63,012 nt of DNA from assembly GCA_964536465.1 (NCBI GenBank), contig CAZHXQ010000002.1, forward strand, positions 1 through 63,012, in the 5' to 3' direction. The notes below the pieces were generated by a model. It saw only the letters and a program-made list of their open reading frames with translations, did not search any database and was not told the DNA's origin. Both the position numbers and the translations under genes were made by a program. The DNA is from Mesolinea sp964536465. Its GTDB lineage: Bacteria > Chloroflexota > Anaerolineae > Anaerolineales > Anaerolineaceae. Below, one piece after another: positions 59,438 to 63,012 of the stretch. Numbering within the stretch: position 1 is the stretch's first letter; each line of letters begins with the position of its first letter.

Positions 59438-61117
59438 ATGAATCAAACAAATTATATTCTTCCCGATGAACAAGAGCGGCATGCGCTGCTCCAGTCGCCC
59501 TTGAACGGTGACAGCCTGGTACTTTTGTTCGAGGCTGGGCTGATCTGGCTGACCACCAATCAGGCTTATGTCAATTCATTGAACGTCTTCCCTGTGCCCG
59601 ACGGCGATACTGGGACCAATATGGTGCTGACCATGCAGGCGGCTATCAATGAGGTCGACCAAAAACGCACCAAAAACGTTGGCGGAACCGCCCAGGCCTT
59701 TGCCCAAGGCGCGCTGATGGGGGCCAGAGGCAATTCTGGTGTGATCCTGTCTCAGATTTGGCGTGGTTTTTCCCGGGCACTGGACCATTATGAAACGATG
59801 GACACTGACCTGCTGATGCGTGCCATGCAGGAAGCCAGAAATACCGCTTACAAGGGTGTGGTCAAGCCCGTGGAGGGCACAATTTTGACCGTGATCAAAG
59901 ATATGACCCGTGCGGCAGAAGAAGCCGCCAGAGCCAATGCCAGCCTCAGCGAAATGTTGGTTGCAATTGTCGAAGAAGGTGACAGGAGTGTCAAGCACAC
60001 GCCGGAATTGTTGCCGGTCCTAAAACAGGCTGGTGTGGTCGACTCTGGGGGCATGGGTTTGTATTACATTTTTGAGGGAATGCTGAAAATGCTTCAGGGT
60101 CAATCCCTGGATGGCAGTGGAGCAATCCTGAGACCATTAGCAGAACTCGACCTCGCCAATGCTATGGAGACCGTCGAAGAAGGTCAGGATTATGAGGTCG
60201 TGATCGACTTTGCGCCCCATGCTGGGTTTTTGCTCGAGCAATATTACGAAGACCTCTCCCAGATTGGCACCAGTATCCAGGTGGGTGAAGGTGATGGCAT
60301 CTACCGGATGCACATCCATACCGAGTTGGATAAACGCTTTGAGCCTATCACCTATACCGAGACCCAAGGCGTGGTCAAAAAAATCATGATGGAAAACCTG
60401 CTTGATCAGATGGAAAACCGTCAGGGCGAAGAAGAAATCGCGCTCACGCCAGTCAATCCTGGTGAGGTGGCGGTTGTTGCTGTATCTCCCGGCAAAGGGC
60501 TGTCTTCCATATTTGCCAGCCTGGGTGTGTCGGCAATCGTTGAAGGCGGGCAGACCATGAACCCCAGTGTTCAGGAATTGTTGGCCGCCTTCGAGAATCT
60601 GCCCACCGATCAGGTCATTATTCTGCCAAATAATAAAAATATCATTCTGGCTGCTCAAAACGCCGCCAAAGTCAGCGTTAAGAAGATCGCTATTATCCCC
60701 ACGCGCAACGCGCCGCAGGGTTTTGCGGCCATGCTCAGGCTCAACCCGGAAGGCAGCCTCGAAGAAAATGAAGAGTCGATGAACGAGGCCATACAGGAGG
60801 TGCACACCGGTGACATCACCATCGCGACCCGCAGCGTCGAAATCGACGGAGTGGAGGTTGAGAAGGGCGGGGTCATCGCGCTGTATGACGGTAAGCTTGT
60901 CTCTTCGGCGTCAACCATTGAAGACGCGATCGAGAGGTTGCTGGAAAAAGCCAACATGGACGACGTTGAACGTATCACCTTTTTCTACGGTGAAGACCTC
61001 AATCAGGCCCAGGCTAACCGCCTGGCCGATGGCGTGCGCGAAGAATACCCGGAAGTGGAAATCGAAATTCACAGCGGTGGCCAGCCGCACTATCAGCTGA
61101 TCATTGCCTTTGAGTAA
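59438..61117 (+). CDS. DAK2-domain protein, fatty acid kinase FakA-like
   Basis: 559 residues. The N-terminal DAK2 (DhaL) domain has NVFPVPDGDTGTNMVLTM, the three Asp that hold Mg-ADP, then GARGNSGVILSQIWRGF and DSGGMGLYYIFEGM. The middle has MHIHTE. The C-terminal FakA-C/DegV-like half has ILPNNKNIILAAQNAA and FYGEDL. FakA phosphorylates fatty acids carried by FakB (DegV) proteins. No fakB is in this window. Confidence 0.93.
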   Translation: MNQTNYILPDEQERHALLQSPLNGDSLVLLFEAGLIWLTTNQAYVNSLNVFPVPDGDTGTNMVLTMQAAINEVDQKRTKNVGGTAQAFAQGALMGARGNSGVILSQIWRGFSRALDHYETMDTDLLMRAMQEARNTAYKGVVKPVEGTILTVIKDMTRAAEEAARANASLSEMLVAIVEEGDRSVKHTPELLPVLKQAGVVDSGGMGLYYIFEGMLKMLQGQSLDGSGAILRPLAELDLANAMETVEEGQDYEVVIDFAPHAGFLLEQYYEDLSQIGTSIQVGEGDGIYRMHIHTELDKRFEPITYTETQGVVKKIMMENLLDQMENRQGEEEIALTPVNPGEVAVVAVSPGKGLSSIFASLGVSAIVEGGQTMNPSVQELLAAFENLPTDQVIILPNNKNIILAAQNAAKVSVKKIAIIPTRNAPQGFAAMLRLNPEGSLEENEESMNEAIQEVHTGDITIATRSVEIDGVEVEKGGVIALYDGKLVSSASTIEDAIERLLEKANMDDVERITFFYGEDLNQAQANRLADGVREEYPEVEIEIHSGGQPHYQLIIAFE

Positions 61118-61608
61118 TTGTCGCTCAACATTTGGGAGTAGTAAGCCGGGTTGGCTTTGGAGCGAATATAATTTTTCGCAGACGACGGGCAATGGACTGG
61201 GAGTGGAAGCGAGCAGTAAGCCCTGTGTTGCCATCTTTTACAGAGTTGCATAAGAAATGAATTGCCGCCACTGGTCTTTGTTTTTGCACTCGCAATCCTT
61301 GACTTCAAGTAGATTTTACAGCATTAATGCGCGTAGCCAGAATGGGAAAGTGAATTGTTGATCGAAGAGAAGGTACTTCAGGGGATTGGTCATTTTTTAC
61401 CACCCATATCCTGTATAAACCCGTCTGGTTCCGCTCTTCATGCACCATCTGGACGTATGTAACAGACTGGCTCCGTTCAGATTTCTAAGGCCACTTTAAT
61501 GCCCTATCCACCGTATGGGACGGGCTCGCCTTGTTCCGCTTTTGATTATTTGAAAGAAAGGGGCTCGACCTGGGATTGGAAAGAAGCAGCCTGTCCCATC
61601 ACTGGCAT

Positions 61609-61663
61609 ATTCAACTGACTTTGATAGGGGCGAATTGCTCTCACTAGCCTATCTTTTTGCACC
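61609..61663 (+). repeat. 55-base direct repeat, left copy, at the N gap
   Basis: These 55 bases are identical to 61764-61818 on the other side of the 100-base N run. The match ends exactly at the gap on the left and starts exactly at the gap on the right. Confidence 0.95.
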
Positions 61664-61763
61664 NNNNNNNNNNNNNNNNNNNNNNNNNNNNNNNNNNNNN
61701 NNNNNNNNNNNNNNNNNNNNNNNNNNNNNNNNNNNNNNNNNNNNNNNNNNNNNNNNNNNNNNN
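61664..61763. other. 100-base N scaffold gap
   Basis: One hundred N, a conventional placeholder length. It lies within the repeat array and is flanked by identical 55-base ends. Confidence 0.97.
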
Positions 61764-61818
61764 ATTCAACTGACTTTGATAGGGGCGAATTGCTCTCACT
61801 AGCCTATCTTTTTGCACC
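61764..61818 (+). repeat. 55-base direct repeat, right copy, at the N gap
   Basis: Identical to 61609-61663. It continues into the type A repeat block whose core is at 61853. Confidence 0.95.
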
Positions 61819-62478
61819 TGGAATATTTGACTCAATTAGATATTACAAAATTATTAATGCGCGTAGCCGTGATAGGAATAGGGATTGAGTATGGTGCAGA
61901 TAAAGCGAATGCAATTGGCGGGGATAAGATTCAATGACCGCGAATTGGGAGCTAGACTAGCATGACGCCCTCCTCTGTAATTGGCATCTCCGATTGACTA
62001 TATGTAGGGACAAAGATCTGTGACAGGTCTTTCTTTTTTCTCACATAATTAAGATTAATGCCTGTAGCCAATTTAGTGAAAAGGATTGAGGCTGATGAGG
62101 ATAAATGTAATGCATTGGCGAGTCCATCATTGAATGGCCTCGAATTAGGATGTAAGAGAGAGTATTTCCCGTATCCGGCGTCTCTTACCGAACATGGGAA
62201 GGTGCAAATTGCTGTCACTCGCTTTTTTTGTACTTGGAATTTTTGACTTCAAACAGCTATATTATAATAAGATTAATGCGCATAGCCAAAGAGGGATAAG
62301 ACTTGGTGAAGATAATGGTGATGCAATTAATGAGAATTGCGGTAAACAGTTTCGACCTGGAAGTAGAACGAACAGAATGCGGTTCACAGATGTGCTTCCG
62401 TGGTTGACTTGTGTGGGTGCGAGGATCTGTTTTTGACCCTTCTCTTTTCTCACCTGATAAAGATTAATGCGCGTAGCC

Positions 62479-63012
62479 ACAATAGTAGAGAAGATCCAAA
62501 CTGTTGCAAATAAATGGAACGCACTTAGCGATAACAATGTTATTGGCTTTGCTCATCAGGCTTAACTGCAGTGGATTGGTTTGAGTTTTATTGAGAAGTT
62601 AGCGGGTTGTATTGATCAGAAAAATCGAATAAATGCTGTTTACAAGGGCTGATAGGTTACCGTTTATGAGAAAGCTGTGATGTGGGTTGGGAAAGTAGAC
62701 ATGACCTGGGCGGGCAGAGTTGAAAGGAATTAGAGTAGGGGGATAGATGTGACCCGGGTTGGAAAGGCAGATCATGTGTGGTTGTGAAAAGGTAAAGGAA
62801 CGCACGTGTGGAGGGCAGATGTGATGCGTGAACGAAGACATCTCAGTTTAATTGCCCCGAATTGGTGTGACTGTTTTTTGTGTTTGCAATTTACAGAAAG
62901 AGCCTTTCTCGTAACGATTTCACCGTAAAAGGTTTGTGTAAGGCTTTACATATATGCTCATTTTACTGGCAAATGCTATCGATAACAGGTAAAATAAAAC
63001 ACTACTTAATCA
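62479..63012. other. gene-free right end of the window
   Basis: No supported gene. It contains three imperfect G-rich segments near 62683, 62756 and 62805 (GGGTTGGGAAAGTAGACATG-like). A decayed type-A-like block lies at about 62860-62900 (GAATTGGTGTGACT, T-run, TTGCAATTTACAG). Confidence 0.5.

Larger units (their letters stand above)
61259..62478. repeat. degenerate tandem repeat array, about 200-bp spacing
   Basis: Five clear copies of a 16-bp core (consensus ATTAATGCGCGTAGCC) begin at 61323, 61853, 62054, 62272 and 62463; a decayed copy lies near 61495. Each core ends a conserved block of about 83 bp of two kinds. Type A (61259-61338, 61787-61868, 62205-62287) has GAATTGC, TCACT, a T-run, GCAC, GGAAT and TTGACTTCAA. 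Type B (61987-62069, 62395-62478) has TTGACT, TGT-GGG, GATCTGT and TTTTCTCAC. Types alternate A-B-A-B after the gap. In every unit the core holds an ATG opening a frame M-R/P-V/I-A. Confidence 0.8.

Noticed and set aside
62058..62246. 62-codon plus-strand frame in the repeat region as an independent gene
   Set aside because: Its start belongs to the repeated core and sister units stop after 7-32 codons, so it is described as part of the repeat array instead.
61259..62478. CRISPR array
   Set aside because: The unit spacing is about 200 bp, the repeats are degenerate and of two kinds, and there are no uniform spacers and no cas genes.
61259..62478. Integron attC array
   Set aside because: The core lacks the inverse-core/core GTTRRRY and RYYYAAC pairs, and no integrase is in the window.

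Overview
The window is a gene-dense bacterial chromosome segment of moderate GC content. It most resembles the Chloroflexota, probably class Anaerolineae. The evidence is family-level: a bacterial Elp3, a short archaeal-type aspartyl-tRNA synthetase, a B12-dependent ribonucleotide reductase with NrdR, a cyclic-2,3-diphosphoglycerate-synthetase-like P-loop protein, and an NBR1-Ig lipoprotein with a Thr/Pro-rich tail. I could not run a search, so this taxonomy is inference.

Layout. 1-0.75 kb: the 3' end of a HAD phosphatase, then tRNA-Cys and tRNA-Gly on the minus strand. 1.1-9.5 kb: single genes for a DUF305 membrane protein, rhodanese, RlmI-like methyltransferase and ZIP transporter, then a Trm9/ALKBH8-like methyltransferase divergent from Elp3, AIM24, RpiB and an SDR epimerase. 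9.5-15.4 kb (minus): an operon reading B12-binding mutase subunit, meaB, aspS, GNAT, prs, mutM, with a flavin reductase upstream. 15.7-20.2 kb (plus): two membrane proteins, then ruvB-queA. 20.4-28.4 kb (plus): a lipoprotein, then clpC, a cNMP-binding/PH membrane protein, def, recF, a small membrane protein and a nitroreductase. 28.5-29.9 kb (minus): the NBR1-Ig lipoprotein and the RNase P RNA. 30.1-35.2 kb (plus): rpsT, argS, the cDPGS-like gene and obgE. 35.2-38.9 kb (minus): nrdR-nrdJ-deoxynucleoside kinase. 39.4-56.5 kb (minus): the division and cell wall (dcw) cluster mraZ-rsmH-ftsL-like-ftsI-murF-mraY-murD-ftsW-murG-cvpA-like-murC-murB-ddl-ftsQ-ftsA-ftsZ, which lacks murE. 56.9-61.1 kb: a PknB-type kinase, rpe, rpmB (minus), Asp23-like and a DAK2/FakA-like protein. 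61.1-63.0 kb: a gene-poor, repeat-rich end with a 100-base N gap.

The best regulatory signals are four in-phase 10-bp repeats under the mraZ promoter (a likely MraZ operator), a pair of NrdR boxes under the nrdR promoter, and a perfect housekeeping promoter for the tRNA pair. Several genes without a Shine-Dalgarno sequence have a -10 hexamer only 6-8 bases before the start codon, which suggests leaderless mRNAs. The most interesting gene arrangement is the divergent Elp3 / Trm9-like pair, which could form a two-enzyme wobble-uridine pathway. The most unusual DNA is the roughly 200-bp degenerate repeat array at the right end. Each clear unit there carries the same start-codon context and an M-R/P-V/I-A N-terminus.
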